DNA of 64,000 nt from RH-AL1 sp964244495. GTDB lineage: Bacteria; Pseudomonadota; Alphaproteobacteria; Rhizobiales; Beijerinckiaceae. Below are positions 1 through 8,440 of this stretch, in pieces (within the stretch, counting starts at the first letter, position 1; every line of letters begins with the position of its first letter). The DNA is taken from positions 310,001 to 374,000 of the forward strand of contig CAXTIU010000001.1 in the NCBI GenBank assembly GCA_964244495.1, given 5' to 3'. The translations under genes and the position numbers were made by a program. The notes below the pieces were generated by a model. That model was not told where the DNA came from and did not search any database. It saw nothing but the letters and a program-made list of their open reading frames with translations.

Positions 1-875
1 GGAACGTGATTGAAGGCGTCCTGCGAGAGGAAGGGCGGCACGCCGTCGAGGTAACCGATCTCGCGGGCGACGCTCGACACCCGGTCCATGGCCCGTCCAA
101 CGAGCACCACTTGGCGTCCTGCGGCAGCGGCCGCCAGAGCCACCGCCTTCATGCGGGCCACGTTGGAGGCGAAGGTCGTGACGACGACACGTCCCGTCGC
201 GGCGCGGATGATGTCGGTGAGGGTTGTGGCGACATCCGCCTCCGAGGGGCTGATGCCCTCTCGCATGATGTTGGTCGAGTCGCAGACGAGGGCGAGCACG
301 CCCTCTTCGCCGATGGCGGTCAACCGGGCCCTGTCGGTCGGGAGGCCGAGGCCTGGATGCTCGTCGATCTTCCAGTCGCCGCTGTGCACGACCGTGCCGA
401 GCGGCGTACGGATGGCGAGCGCACAGCTCTCGGGAATGGAATGCGCGACCGGCACGAACTCGACGGAGAAAGGTCCGATCTCCGCCACCCCGCCCTGCTG
501 GACGATGTTGATCGGGATCTTCGGCGCGCCGTACTCGGCCAGTTTCTTGATCTCGAGCAGCCCGGCGGCGAAGCGCGTGGCGTAGACGGGGGCGCGTAGC
601 CGGTTCCACAGGTCGACAACCGCACCGATGTGGTCCTCGTGGGCATGGGTGATGACGATGCCCACGAGGTCGACGCGCATCTTCTCGATGAATGTCGTGT
701 CGGGGACGATGACGTCGATCCCGGCCTGCTCCGGCCCGGCGAAGGAGATCCCGCAGTCCACCATCAACCACTTCTTCTTACGGGCGGGTCCAAAGCCGTA
801 GAGACCCATGTTCATCCCGATCTCGCCCAGTCCGCCGAGCGGTACGAACACGAGTTCCTCTGCGACCTCATCCAT
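1..875 (-). CDS. rnj: Ribonuclease J, 5' part (runs off left edge)
   Basis: RNase J is a cytoplasmic endo- and 5'-to-3' exoribonuclease of the metallo-beta-lactamase/beta-CASP family, used in mRNA decay and rRNA maturation. The 291 visible codons start at an ATG 3 bases after the birA stop and stay open to the left edge. The protein begins MDEVAEELVFVPLGG, carries the metal-binding motif HAHEDH at residues 77-82, and later has HSGDWK with the next metal ligands and the start of the beta-CASP region. The family is about 550 residues, so roughly half is visible. It is probably co-transcribed with birA and the nuo genes. The identification is firm; only the 3' half is unknown. Confidence 0.93.
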   Translation of the reverse strand, partial: MDEVAEELVFVPLGGLGEIGMNMGLYGFGPARKKKWLMVDCGISFAGPEQAGIDVIVPDTTFIEKMRVDLVGIVITHAHEDHIGAVVDLWNRLRAPVYATRFAAGLLEIKKLAEYGAPKIPINIVQQGGVAEIGPFSVEFVPVAHSIPESCALAIRTPLGTVVHSGDWKIDEHPGLGLPTDRARLTAIGEEGVLALVCDSTNIMREGISPSEADVATTLTDIIRAATGRVVVTTFASNVARMKAVALAAAAAGRQVVLVGRAMDRVSSVAREIGYLDGVPPFLSQDAFNHV

Positions 876-878
876 CGT

Positions 879-1700
879 TCAAGTGCCTTCCGGGCCTTCA
901 CTGCCCACGTGCGATCCTAGGTCTCTATTTTGCTGCATAGCACCGGCGACAAGGCCGGGGAGAAAAACATCGCCGGCGTCGATTGTGACGCGCCCTTGCG
1001 CGGTGTCGACTAAGAGATGCCCGGCCATCCCCAGGCCGCCGAAGTGCCCGCAAACCGCGCCGCGAGGCATCGTGACCGTGATCGCGTCCCCGAGCCCGGC
1101 GGCGAAACGAAGCCATTCAGATCGGATCGCAGGGAAGTTCACGCCGCTGTCCCACCACGCGAACGTCGCCGCGAAAGCCTTGGAAAGCGCCGCCAAGACC
1201 ACCGTCGGCGATCGGTAAAGGCCGGCCTCCGCCAAGCTGATAGCGGGATAGGACAGGCCATCGGGGTGAGAGGCGCAGTTCACGCCGAAACCGACGACGC
1301 AGCCAAGCCGGCCATCGCGCAGAACGGTGCTCTCAAGGAGTATGCCGGCGAGCTTCGCGCCGTCGAGCAGGACGTCGTTGGGCCACTTCAGGGAGAGGCG
1401 GGGGTCGTCGCCCGACAATCCGCGGAGCGCCGAAACGAGGGCAACCCCAGCGACGAAGCCGAGCTGCGGCGCCACCGCGACGGGGGCCGGGTCGAGGAGG
1501 CAGAGGCTCGCGTAGAGGTTGCCGGGCGGTGAGGCCCAGACCCGCCCATGCCGGCCGCGACCACCTGTCTGACTCGCCGCGACGACGAACACGCCACCGG
1601 TATCACCAGCCCGCAGCCGCGAAAGGGCCTCGTCGTTGGTCGATCCAACACGCTCGAGGAAAATGGTTCGATAGGCGCTCTCGGTCACGCCGACGGCCAT
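879..1700 (-). CDS. birA: Biotin--[acetyl-CoA-carboxylase] ligase
   Basis: BirA activates biotin as biotinyl-AMP and attaches it to the biotin carboxyl carrier protein of acetyl-CoA carboxylase and similar enzymes. At 273 residues it is the short, monofunctional form: the catalytic domain starts almost at the N terminus and there is no DNA-binding winged helix, so it should not act as a biotin repressor. GGRGRHGRVW (residues 46-55) is the adenylate/biotin-binding loop and KWPND (105-109) holds the catalytic lysine. It follows nuoN by 48 bases and precedes rnj by 3, as expected of the tail of the nuo transcript. Confidence 0.95.
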   Translation of the reverse strand: MAVGVTESAYRTIFLERVGSTNDEALSRLRAGDTGGVFVVAASQTGGRGRHGRVWASPPGNLYASLCLLDPAPVAVAPQLGFVAGVALVSALRGLSGDDPRLSLKWPNDVLLDGAKLAGILLESTVLRDGRLGCVVGFGVNCASHPDGLSYPAISLAEAGLYRSPTVVLAALSKAFAATFAWWDSGVNFPAIRSEWLRFAAGLGDAITVTMPRGAVCGHFGGLGMAGHLLVDTAQGRVTIDAGDVFLPGLVAGAMQQNRDLGSHVGSEGPEGT

Positions 1701-1748
1701 CGATCACGCTCAACGATCACGAGCGGCGCGTCTTTGAAAGATATACAA

Positions 1749-3218
1749 TCAAAACAAGGACTTAGCAGCCGCAGTTGCAGCGCCGATGAATAGCGGAGGG
1801 TAGAGGAACAGCCCCAGCACCAGCACGCCGGTCACGGCCAGCACAGCCTGCAGCATCGGCGTCTGCCTGTCGAAAGCGATGCTGGCCTCGTCGAAGTACA
1901 TGAACTTGACGATCCGCAGGTAGTAGAAGGCGGCGACCACGCTTGTCAGCACGCCGATCACCGCGAGCGGGTAGAGGTGCGCCTGGATGGCGGCGTTGAA
2001 CACGTAGAACTTCGCGAAGAAACCGGCGAGCGGCGGAATACCGGCCATGGAAAACATCATCACGGCCAGGAAGAACGCCATGCCCGGATGCGTCTTGGCC
2101 AACCCCATCACGTCGGCGACGTTCTCGACGTTGCGTTCGCCGATCTTCATCGACAGGATCGCGGCGAAGGTGCCCAGCGTCATCGTGAGATAGATGGCCA
2201 TGTAGATCAGCACGGCCTGCACGCCCTCCTGCGTGCCGGCGGCGAGGCCGACCAGGGCGAAACCCATGTGGCCGATCGCGGAGTAAGCCATCAGGCGTTT
2301 GATGTTGGTTTGCCCGATCGCGGCGAAGGAGCCGAGCGCCATCGACAGGATGGAGATGAAAACGATGATCTGCTGCCACTGCGTCGTGATGCCGGGAAAG
2401 GCGGTCATGATGACGCGAACGGTGATCGCGACCGCGGCCATCTTTGGCGCTGTGGCGAAGAAGGCGGTCACCGGCGTCGGGGCGCCCTGGTACACGTCGG
2501 GCGTCCACATATGGAAGGGCACAACGGACATCTTGAAGGCGAGGCCGGCCATGAGGAAGACAAGGCCGAACACGACACCGATCTGCACCTTGCCGATGAT
2601 CGCCGCCGCGATGCCGGCGAACTCGACGGTGCCGGCGAACCCATAGAGGAGAGACGCGCCGTAGAGCAACATCCCCGAGGATAGGGCGCCGAGCACGAAG
2701 TACTTGAGACCGGCCTCCGATGCCCGGAGGTCGTCGCGGTGGAAGGCAGCGATGACGTAGAGGGCGAGGCTCATCAACTCGAGCCCGAGATAAAGAGCGA
2801 TGAGCCCATTCGCGGAGATCAGGATCAGCGCGCCCAGGGTCGAGAGGATGACGAGAACGGGGTACTCGAACTTGTTGATCCGTTCGTGCGCCATGAACAC
2901 CCGCCCCATCAAGAGCGTGACCAGCGCGCCGGTCAAGGTCAGCACCTTCATGAAGCGCCCGAAGGTGTCGTCGATGAAAGCCCCGTCGAAGACCACCGAC
3001 CGGCTCTTCGTCTCCACCAGCAGCACCCCGATCGCGAGGCCGAGCACGCCGACGGCGATCGTGGTGACGAGGTTTCCCGGCTCCCTCGACCGGATCGCAC
3101 CCAGCAGCAGGAGGAACAGGGCGCCGACCGCGAGGATGAGTTCCGGCAGGCTGTGGGCGATATTGAGGGACATGGACGTCGCCATCAAGGGATGCAGTTC
3201 GAGCGGCATGGCGTTCAT
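1749..3218 (-). CDS. nuoN: NADH-quinone oxidoreductase subunit N
   Basis: NuoN is one of the three antiporter-like proton-pumping membrane subunits of complex I, related to NuoL and NuoM. The 489-residue protein is almost entirely hydrophobic helices and contains the family stretch with KMSVVPFHMWTPDVYQGAP and later KRLMAYSAIGHMG, the regions with the conserved ion-channel Lys and His. The chosen ATG overlaps the nuoM stop as ATGA; in-frame ATGs a few codons later are possible. Reading the frame further upstream gives only out-of-frame nuoM sequence and is not real. It is the last core nuo gene of the operon. Confidence 0.95.
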   Translation of the reverse strand: MNAMPLELHPLMATSMSLNIAHSLPELILAVGALFLLLLGAIRSREPGNLVTTIAVGVLGLAIGVLLVETKSRSVVFDGAFIDDTFGRFMKVLTLTGALVTLLMGRVFMAHERINKFEYPVLVILSTLGALILISANGLIALYLGLELMSLALYVIAAFHRDDLRASEAGLKYFVLGALSSGMLLYGASLLYGFAGTVEFAGIAAAIIGKVQIGVVFGLVFLMAGLAFKMSVVPFHMWTPDVYQGAPTPVTAFFATAPKMAAVAITVRVIMTAFPGITTQWQQIIVFISILSMALGSFAAIGQTNIKRLMAYSAIGHMGFALVGLAAGTQEGVQAVLIYMAIYLTMTLGTFAAILSMKIGERNVENVADVMGLAKTHPGMAFFLAVMMFSMAGIPPLAGFFAKFYVFNAAIQAHLYPLAVIGVLTSVVAAFYYLRIVKFMYFDEASIAFDRQTPMLQAVLAVTGVLVLGLFLYPPLFIGAATAAAKSLF

Positions 3219-4777
3219 CGTGCCGATCCCGATGCGAGCATCGCGCGTGTCCCATCCCGCGAGGGCTTGGCGAGCGCCAGCGCGCGCGAACGCGTGGCGG
3301 CGAGGTCGGCCTCGTGCGTCTTGACCATGGCAACAACGCTGGGTCCGGAAGCACCCAGGATGGGCGAAGGGTGAACGCCGTAGAACACGGTCAGTACCAG
3401 CAGCACCGCCAGCATCGCCCCCTCGCGCGGGTTGAGGTCGAGGATCGATTTCAGGTTGTCCTTCGTCAGCACGCCGAACACCACGCGACGGTAGAGGTAA
3501 AGCGCGTAGGCCGCCGACAGGATGACCCCGGTCGCGGCGAACAGGGCGACCCAACTGTTGACCTGGAAGGTGCCGAGCATGGTCAGGAACTCGCCGACGA
3601 AGCCAGACGTGCCGGGAAGCCCGACGTTGGCCATGGTGAAGACCATGAAGGCGGCGGCATAGCGGGGCATGCGATGCACCAACCCACCGTAGGCGGCGAT
3701 CTCGCGCGTATGCATGCGGTCGTAGACGACGCCGACGCAGAGGAACAACGCGCCCGAGACGATGCCGTGGGACACCATCTGGAAGATGGCCCCCTGGATG
3801 CCCTGCTCGGTGAAGGAGAAGAGCCCCATCGTCACGAAACCCATGTGGGCGACGGACGAGTAGGCGATCAGCTTCTTCATGTCCTCCTGCACCAGCGCGA
3901 CGAGCGACGTGTAGATGATGGCGATCACCGACAACGAGAAGACGAGCGGCGCGAACATCTGCGAGGCGTCGGGAAACATCGGCAGCGAGAAGCGCAGGAA
4001 CCCGTATCCACCCATCTTCAGCAGGATGCCGGCGAGGATCACCGATCCGGCGGTGGGCGCCTCCACATGGGCGTCGGGCAACCAGGTGTGAACCGGCCAC
4101 ATCGGCATCTTCACCGCGAAGGAGGCGAAGAAGGCGAGGAACAGCCACGTCTGGATGGAGACCGGGAAACGCGTCTTCAGCAACACGGTGATGTCGGTGG
4201 TGCCGGCGTAGCCGTACATCGCCATGATGGCGAGCAGCATCAGCAGCGAGCCGGTCAACGTGTAGAGGAAGAACTTGAAGGCGGCGTAGACCCGCCGCCC
4301 GTGCCCCCAGATCCCGATGATCAGGAACATCGGGATCAGCCCACCCTCGAAGAACAGGTAGAAGAGCACGAGATCGAGCGAGCAGAACACGCCGATCATC
4401 AGCGTTTCCAGCACCAGGAAGGCGATCATGAAGTCCTTCACCCTGACGGTGATGGAGGTCCACGATGCGAGGATGCAGAAAGGCATGAGGAAGGCGGTGA
4501 GCACGACGAACGGGAAGGACATGCCGTCGACGCCGAGCTTGTAGACGAGGCCGGCGCCGAACCAGTTCTTCTGCTCGACGAATTGGAACGCCGACGAGGA
4601 CGCGTCGAAGCGCGTCCAGGCGTAGACCGACAGCGCGAAGACGACGAGCGTGGTGAGCAGCGCCGCCCAGCGCGCGTTCTTGAGGGTGGCCTCGTCCTCG
4701 CCGCGCAGGCACAGGATGAAGGCCACGCCGACGAGCGGCAGGAAGACGAGGGCGGAAAGGACGCCAAAGCCGAGCAT
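3215..4777 (-). CDS. nuoM: NADH-quinone oxidoreductase subunit M
   Basis: NuoM is the central antiporter-like proton-pumping subunit of complex I. The 520-residue protein starts MLGFGVLSALVFLPLVG at an ATG overlapping the nuoL stop (TGATG). An upstream GTG would add nine residues from nuoL and is unlikely. Membrane helices fill most of the chain; MPMWPVHTWLPDAHVEAPT and KKLIAYSSVAHMGFV are the conserved channel segments. The last 60 residues or so are a polar tail rich in Ala, Arg and Ser. Overlaps of 1 and 4 bases with its neighbours indicate translational coupling. Confidence 0.96.
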   Translation of the reverse strand: MLGFGVLSALVFLPLVGVAFILCLRGEDEATLKNARWAALLTTLVVFALSVYAWTRFDASSSAFQFVEQKNWFGAGLVYKLGVDGMSFPFVVLTAFLMPFCILASWTSITVRVKDFMIAFLVLETLMIGVFCSLDLVLFYLFFEGGLIPMFLIIGIWGHGRRVYAAFKFFLYTLTGSLLMLLAIMAMYGYAGTTDITVLLKTRFPVSIQTWLFLAFFASFAVKMPMWPVHTWLPDAHVEAPTAGSVILAGILLKMGGYGFLRFSLPMFPDASQMFAPLVFSLSVIAIIYTSLVALVQEDMKKLIAYSSVAHMGFVTMGLFSFTEQGIQGAIFQMVSHGIVSGALFLCVGVVYDRMHTREIAAYGGLVHRMPRYAAAFMVFTMANVGLPGTSGFVGEFLTMLGTFQVNSWVALFAATGVILSAAYALYLYRRVVFGVLTKDNLKSILDLNPREGAMLAVLLVLTVFYGVHPSPILGASGPSVVAMVKTHEADLAATRSRALALAKPSRDGTRAMLASGSAR

Positions 4778-6882
4778 CAGCGGCCCCCTCCGATCAGGAA
4801 CCAAGTGATGATGACGGTCACCCCGATCAGCATGGCGAAAGCGTAGTTGTAGATGTAGCCGGTCTGGATCTTCACCGCCTGACGCGTCACGTCGACGACG
4901 GCGTTGGTGAGGCCATCCGGACCGTATCGGTCGATGATCCCCTGGTCACCGCCGTGCCAGAACAGGCGACCGACGCGGAACGCCGGCCTGACGAACAGGA
5001 AATCGTAAAGCTCGTCGAAGTACCACTTGTGCGAGACGAAGTCGTAGACCCTCGGAAACAGGCGAGCCAAGCGGGCTGGAACGGCCGGGTTGTAGATGTA
5101 GCCGAGCCAGGCGCAGGCGAAACCGCCGGCGAGCATCAGCATCGGCACAATCTTCACGATTTCGGGCACGCGCTCCATGTCCTCCAGGATGTGATTGCCC
5201 GGGGCGTAATACAGCGCGCCTTTCCAGAACGCGGCCTGATCGACGCCGATGAAGTGCGACGTGAACAGGCCGCCGGCGAACAGGGCGCCGAGCGAGAGCA
5301 CGTAGAGCGGGATCAGCATCGTGTTCGGCGACTCGTGCGGCTCGAAGACGTGACCCTCGCTGCCGACATCGTCGGCATGCAGCTTCACGCCGTGGGCCGC
5401 CGCAGCGTGCGGGTGATCGGCGGTGACGTGATCGTGGCCGCCGCTCTCGCCCCTGTTGGTCGGCTCGAGATGGGCCTTGGCACCATCCTCGTCGGTGATG
5501 CCGGTATTGTCGGCATGGGCATGGGCGACCTCCCAGCGGCGCTTGCCGAAGAAGGTCATGAAGGTCAGCCGGAACGAGTAGAACGAGGTGAGCCCGACCG
5601 CCACCGTCGCCAGGATGTAGGCGTAGAACGCGCCGAAGCGATGCGAGGCGTAGGCCGCCTCGATGATCGCGTCCTTGGAGAAGAAGCCGGCGGTGAGCGG
5701 GAAGCCGACGAGCGCCAGCGTGCCGATCAGCATGGTCCAGAACGTCACCGGGATCTTCGAGCGCAGATCACCCATGTGCCGCATGTCCTGTTCGTGATGC
5801 ATGGCGGTGATCACGGACCCGGCGCAGAGGAACAGCAGCGCCTTGAAGAAGGCGTGGGTGAACAGGTGGAACACGCCGAGGCCGTAACCGCCCACGCCGA
5901 GCCCGACGAACATGTAACCGAGCTGCGAGCATGTCGAGTAGGCGACGACGCGCTTGATGTCGGTCTGCACGCAGCCGATCGTCGCCGCGAAGAAGCATGT
6001 GGTGCCGCCGATGATGGTGACGAACGAGAGCACGGCCGGGGCTTGCTCGAACAGCGGCGAGAGACGGGCCACCATGAAGACGCCGGCCGTGACCATGGTG
6101 GCGGCGTGGATCAGCGCCGAGACAGGTGTGGGGCCCTCCATCGCGTCCGGCAGCCAGGTATGCAGCAGGAACTGCGCGGACTTGCCCATCGCGCCCATGA
6201 ACAGGAGGAAGCAGGCGACCTCCATCACCGGCCAATCGTGGCCGAACAGGTGCGCCGTACGGCCGGCGAGGCCCGGAGCGCCGGCGAAGATCGTCTCAAA
6301 CGACACCGAACGCGTCACCATGAACACGGTGAAAATGCCGAGCAGGAAGCCGAAGTCGCCGACGCGGTTGACGACGAAAGCCTTGATGGCGGCGGCGTTG
6401 GCGGTGGGCTTCACGTACCAGAAGCCGATCAGCAGGTAGGAGGCCAGGCCCACCCCTTCCCAGCCGAAGAACATCTGCACGAGGTTGTCGGCCGTCACCA
6501 GCATCAGCATGGCGAAGGTGAAGAGGGACAGGTAGGCGAAGAAGCGAGGTCGCGACGGGTCCTCGTTCATGTAGCCGACCGAGTACAGGTGGACGAGCGA
6601 CGACACCGTCGTCACGACAACCAGCATCACGACGGTGAGCGCGTCGACCCTGAACGCCCATTCGACGTTGAGCGTGCCGACGGTGAACCAGTTGATGAGC
6701 GTGGTGAGCGTCTCCGGCTGTGTACCGAGCGCGTGCTGGAAGAACAGAACCCAGGAGAAGGCGGCGGACGCCAGGAGGAAGCCGGTGGTGACGACCTCGC
6801 AGGCGCGATCGCCGATCTGACGGCCGAACAGAGCGGCGATGAGGAAGCCGAGAAGCGGCAGCGCGACGACGGCGGTGATCAT
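4777..6882 (-). CDS. nuoL: NADH-quinone oxidoreductase subunit L
   Basis: NuoL is the distal proton-pumping subunit of complex I and carries the long lateral helix that runs along NuoM and NuoN. At 701 residues it has the usual length for alphaproteobacteria. Recognisable segments are FFGWEGVGLASYLLIGFWY, FLLHTWLPDAMEGPTPVSA and KRVVAYSTCSQLGYMFVG. A polar, His-rich loop (about residues 450-510: HAHADNTGIT, GGHDHVTADHPHAAAAHG) precedes the C-terminal helices and is typical of rhizobial NuoL. It follows nuoK by 6 bases. Confidence 0.96.
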   Translation of the reverse strand: MITAVVALPLLGFLIAALFGRQIGDRACEVVTTGFLLASAAFSWVLFFQHALGTQPETLTTLINWFTVGTLNVEWAFRVDALTVVMLVVVTTVSSLVHLYSVGYMNEDPSRPRFFAYLSLFTFAMLMLVTADNLVQMFFGWEGVGLASYLLIGFWYVKPTANAAAIKAFVVNRVGDFGFLLGIFTVFMVTRSVSFETIFAGAPGLAGRTAHLFGHDWPVMEVACFLLFMGAMGKSAQFLLHTWLPDAMEGPTPVSALIHAATMVTAGVFMVARLSPLFEQAPAVLSFVTIIGGTTCFFAATIGCVQTDIKRVVAYSTCSQLGYMFVGLGVGGYGLGVFHLFTHAFFKALLFLCAGSVITAMHHEQDMRHMGDLRSKIPVTFWTMLIGTLALVGFPLTAGFFSKDAIIEAAYASHRFGAFYAYILATVAVGLTSFYSFRLTFMTFFGKRRWEVAHAHADNTGITDEDGAKAHLEPTNRGESGGHDHVTADHPHAAAAHGVKLHADDVGSEGHVFEPHESPNTMLIPLYVLSLGALFAGGLFTSHFIGVDQAAFWKGALYYAPGNHILEDMERVPEIVKIVPMLMLAGGFACAWLGYIYNPAVPARLARLFPRVYDFVSHKWYFDELYDFLFVRPAFRVGRLFWHGGDQGIIDRYGPDGLTNAVVDVTRQAVKIQTGYIYNYAFAMLIGVTVIITWFLIGGGR

Positions 6883-6888
6883 GCGAAA

Positions 6889-7194
6889 TCAGCCTTTCAT
6901 CGCGTTGATGTCCTCGACCGCGATCGATCCGCGGTTCCGGTAGTAGGTCACGAGGATGGCGAGACCGATCGCGGCTTCGGCGGCCGCGACGGTGAGGATG
7001 AAGAGGGCGAACACTTGGCCGGTAAGGTCGTGGAGGAAGGACGAGAAGGCGACGAGGTTGATGTTCACCGACAGCAGGATCAGCTCGACCGACATCAGGA
7101 TGATGATGATGTTCTTGCGATTGAGGATGATGCCGGCGACGCCCAGCGTGAACAGGATCGCGGCGACGAAAAGGTATTGGTCGAGACCGATCAT
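6889..7194 (-). CDS. nuoK: NADH-quinone oxidoreductase subunit K
   Basis: NuoK is the small three-helix membrane subunit that links the quinone module to the antiporter-like subunits. The 101-residue sequence begins MIGLDQYLFVAAILFT and keeps the acidic residue in helix 2 (MSVELILLSVN) and the one in helix 3 (AAAEAAIGLAI) needed for proton transfer. Length and helix spacing match the family. It lies 18 bases after nuoJ. Confidence 0.96.
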   Translation of the reverse strand: MIGLDQYLFVAAILFTLGVAGIILNRKNIIIILMSVELILLSVNINLVAFSSFLHDLTGQVFALFILTVAAAEAAIGLAILVTYYRNRGSIAVEDINAMKG

Positions 7195-7212
7195 CGTGGA
7201 TGTCCTATCCGG

Positions 7213-7824
7213 CTAGGCATCGACGCCCTGGCGCGAGGGTACCCTGCGCATGGTGACGGCGGCCGACGTGCGGGCGTTCTGCTCGGGGATCGACTGACGC
7301 TTGATGCCGGGCTTGTGACGCAGCGTCAGCACGATGGCGCCGATCATCGCCGTCAGCAACACGAACCCTGCCGCCTGGAATAGCACGAGATATTGCGTGT
7401 AGATGACCTGGCCGAGCGCGACCGTGTTGGGAAGCGCGTCGGGCGTCGGCGTCGTCGATTGGCTGAGCGACGCCTGGCCGAGCGTCCATGTGCCGACGAC
7501 GAAGCCCAGTTCCACCACGACCAGCAAACCGACGATCGCGCCGACCGGCAGATACTTCATGATGCCGTGCCGCAGCTCGGAGAAGTCGATGTCGAGCATC
7601 ATCACGACGAACAGGAACAGCACGGCGACCGCGCCGACGTAGACGATGACGAGGATCATCGCCAGGAACTCGGCCTGCAACAGCAGGAACAGGCCGGCGG
7701 CGTTGACGAACGACAGGATGAGGAAGAGCACGGAGTGCACGGGGTTCTTCGAAGAGATGACCATGACCGCCGACGCGATCAGCACCGTGGAGAACACATA
7801 GAAGAAGAATGACGGCGCGGTCAT
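7213..7824 (-). CDS. nuoJ: NADH-quinone oxidoreductase subunit J
   Basis: NuoJ is a five-helix membrane subunit whose third helix changes conformation during turnover. The 203-residue protein starts MTAPSFFFYVFSTVLIAS and has the diagnostic segment NPVHSVLFLILSFVNAAGL and the helix FLAMILVIVYVGAVAVLFLF. A soluble tail of about 35 residues follows the last helix (GIKRQSIPEQNARTSAAV). Unlike most nuo junctions, the gap to the upstream gene nuoI is 102 bases and contains a strong stem-loop. Confidence 0.95.
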   Translation of the reverse strand: MTAPSFFFYVFSTVLIASAVMVISSKNPVHSVLFLILSFVNAAGLFLLLQAEFLAMILVIVYVGAVAVLFLFVVMMLDIDFSELRHGIMKYLPVGAIVGLLVVVELGFVVGTWTLGQASLSQSTTPTPDALPNTVALGQVIYTQYLVLFQAAGFVLLTAMIGAIVLTLRHKPGIKRQSIPEQNARTSAAVTMRRVPSRQGVDA

Positions 7825-7845
7825 GGCTTGACACTCATGCGGATG

Positions 7846-7878
7846 CGTCCACGGCAGCGCTTCGGCACGCCGTGGACG
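7846..7878 (-). other. Stem-loop in the nuoI-nuoJ gap
   Basis: The 102-base nuoI-nuoJ gap holds a perfect 10-bp inverted repeat, CGTCCACGGC at 7846-7855 and GCCGTGGACG at 7869-7878, around a 13-base loop. No T-run follows it on the transcribed strand, so it does not look like a full intrinsic terminator. Within a polycistronic mRNA such a hairpin may stabilise or process the transcript, or lower expression of the downstream membrane-arm genes. The function is inferred; the pairing is plain in the sequence. Confidence 0.6.
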
Positions 7879-7926
7879 AAGGAAACACGCCGTGATGGCT
7901 TGCTGCGGCAGTCGATAGGACGCGCA

Positions 7927-8415
7927 TCAGCGATAAGGCGAGTCGAGTGCGATGTTGCGGGCGATCTCACGTTCCCACCGATCGCCGTTGGCGATCAGGC
8001 GCTCCTTGTTATAGTAAAGCTCCTCGCGCGTCTCGACCGAGAACTCGAAATTCGGTCCTTCCACGATCGCGTCGACGGGGCAAGCCTCCTGGCAAAGGCC
8101 GCAGTAGATGCATTTGACCATGTCGATATCGTAGCGGGTCGTGCGACGCGTGCCGTCGTTACGACGCGGGCTCGCCTCGATGGTGATCGCCTGGGCCGGG
8201 CAGACCGCTTCGCACAGCTTGCAAGCGATGCAACGCTCTTCGCCGTTGGGATAACGTCGAAGGGCGTGCTCACCACGGTAGCGAGGGGATTGCGGCGCCT
8301 TCTCGTGCGGATAGTTGAGTGTTGCCTTAGGCTTGAAGAAGTACTTCATCGACAGGCCGAACGCCCCGACGAACTCCTTCAGGAGCAATTGCTTGGCGGA
8401 TTGATCGAGTCTCAA
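7927..8415 (-). CDS. nuoI: NADH-quinone oxidoreductase subunit I (8Fe ferredoxin subunit)
   Basis: NuoI carries clusters N6a and N6b, the last [4Fe-4S] relays before N2 in the peripheral arm. The 162-residue protein has the two motifs CIACKLCEAVCP and CIYCGLCQEACP. I chose a TTG start (LRLDQSAKQLLLKEF): it gives the family length and has AAGGA 8 bases upstream, while the longer ATG frame adds an N terminus read from the end of nuoH. nuoH ends 25 bases upstream. Translation from TTG may lower output relative to neighbours. Confidence 0.94.
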   Translation of the reverse strand: MRLDQSAKQLLLKEFVGAFGLSMKYFFKPKATLNYPHEKAPQSPRYRGEHALRRYPNGEERCIACKLCEAVCPAQAITIEASPRRNDGTRRTTRYDIDMVKCIYCGLCQEACPVDAIVEGPNFEFSVETREELYYNKERLIANGDRWEREIARNIALDSPYR

Positions 8416-8440
8416 AGGTGCAGTCCTTGTGCGGGATCGC

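Noticed and set aside
1749..4712. One open frame of 987 codons across nuoM and nuoN
   Set aside because: The first half is out-of-frame nuoM sequence of Arg/His-rich nonsense; only the nuoN part has family motifs.
4954..7383. Long plus-strand open frame of 809 codons
   Set aside because: It is antisense to nuoL, nuoK and nuoJ, rich in Arg, Glu, Asp and His as expected from the complement of high-GC codons, and matches no family.
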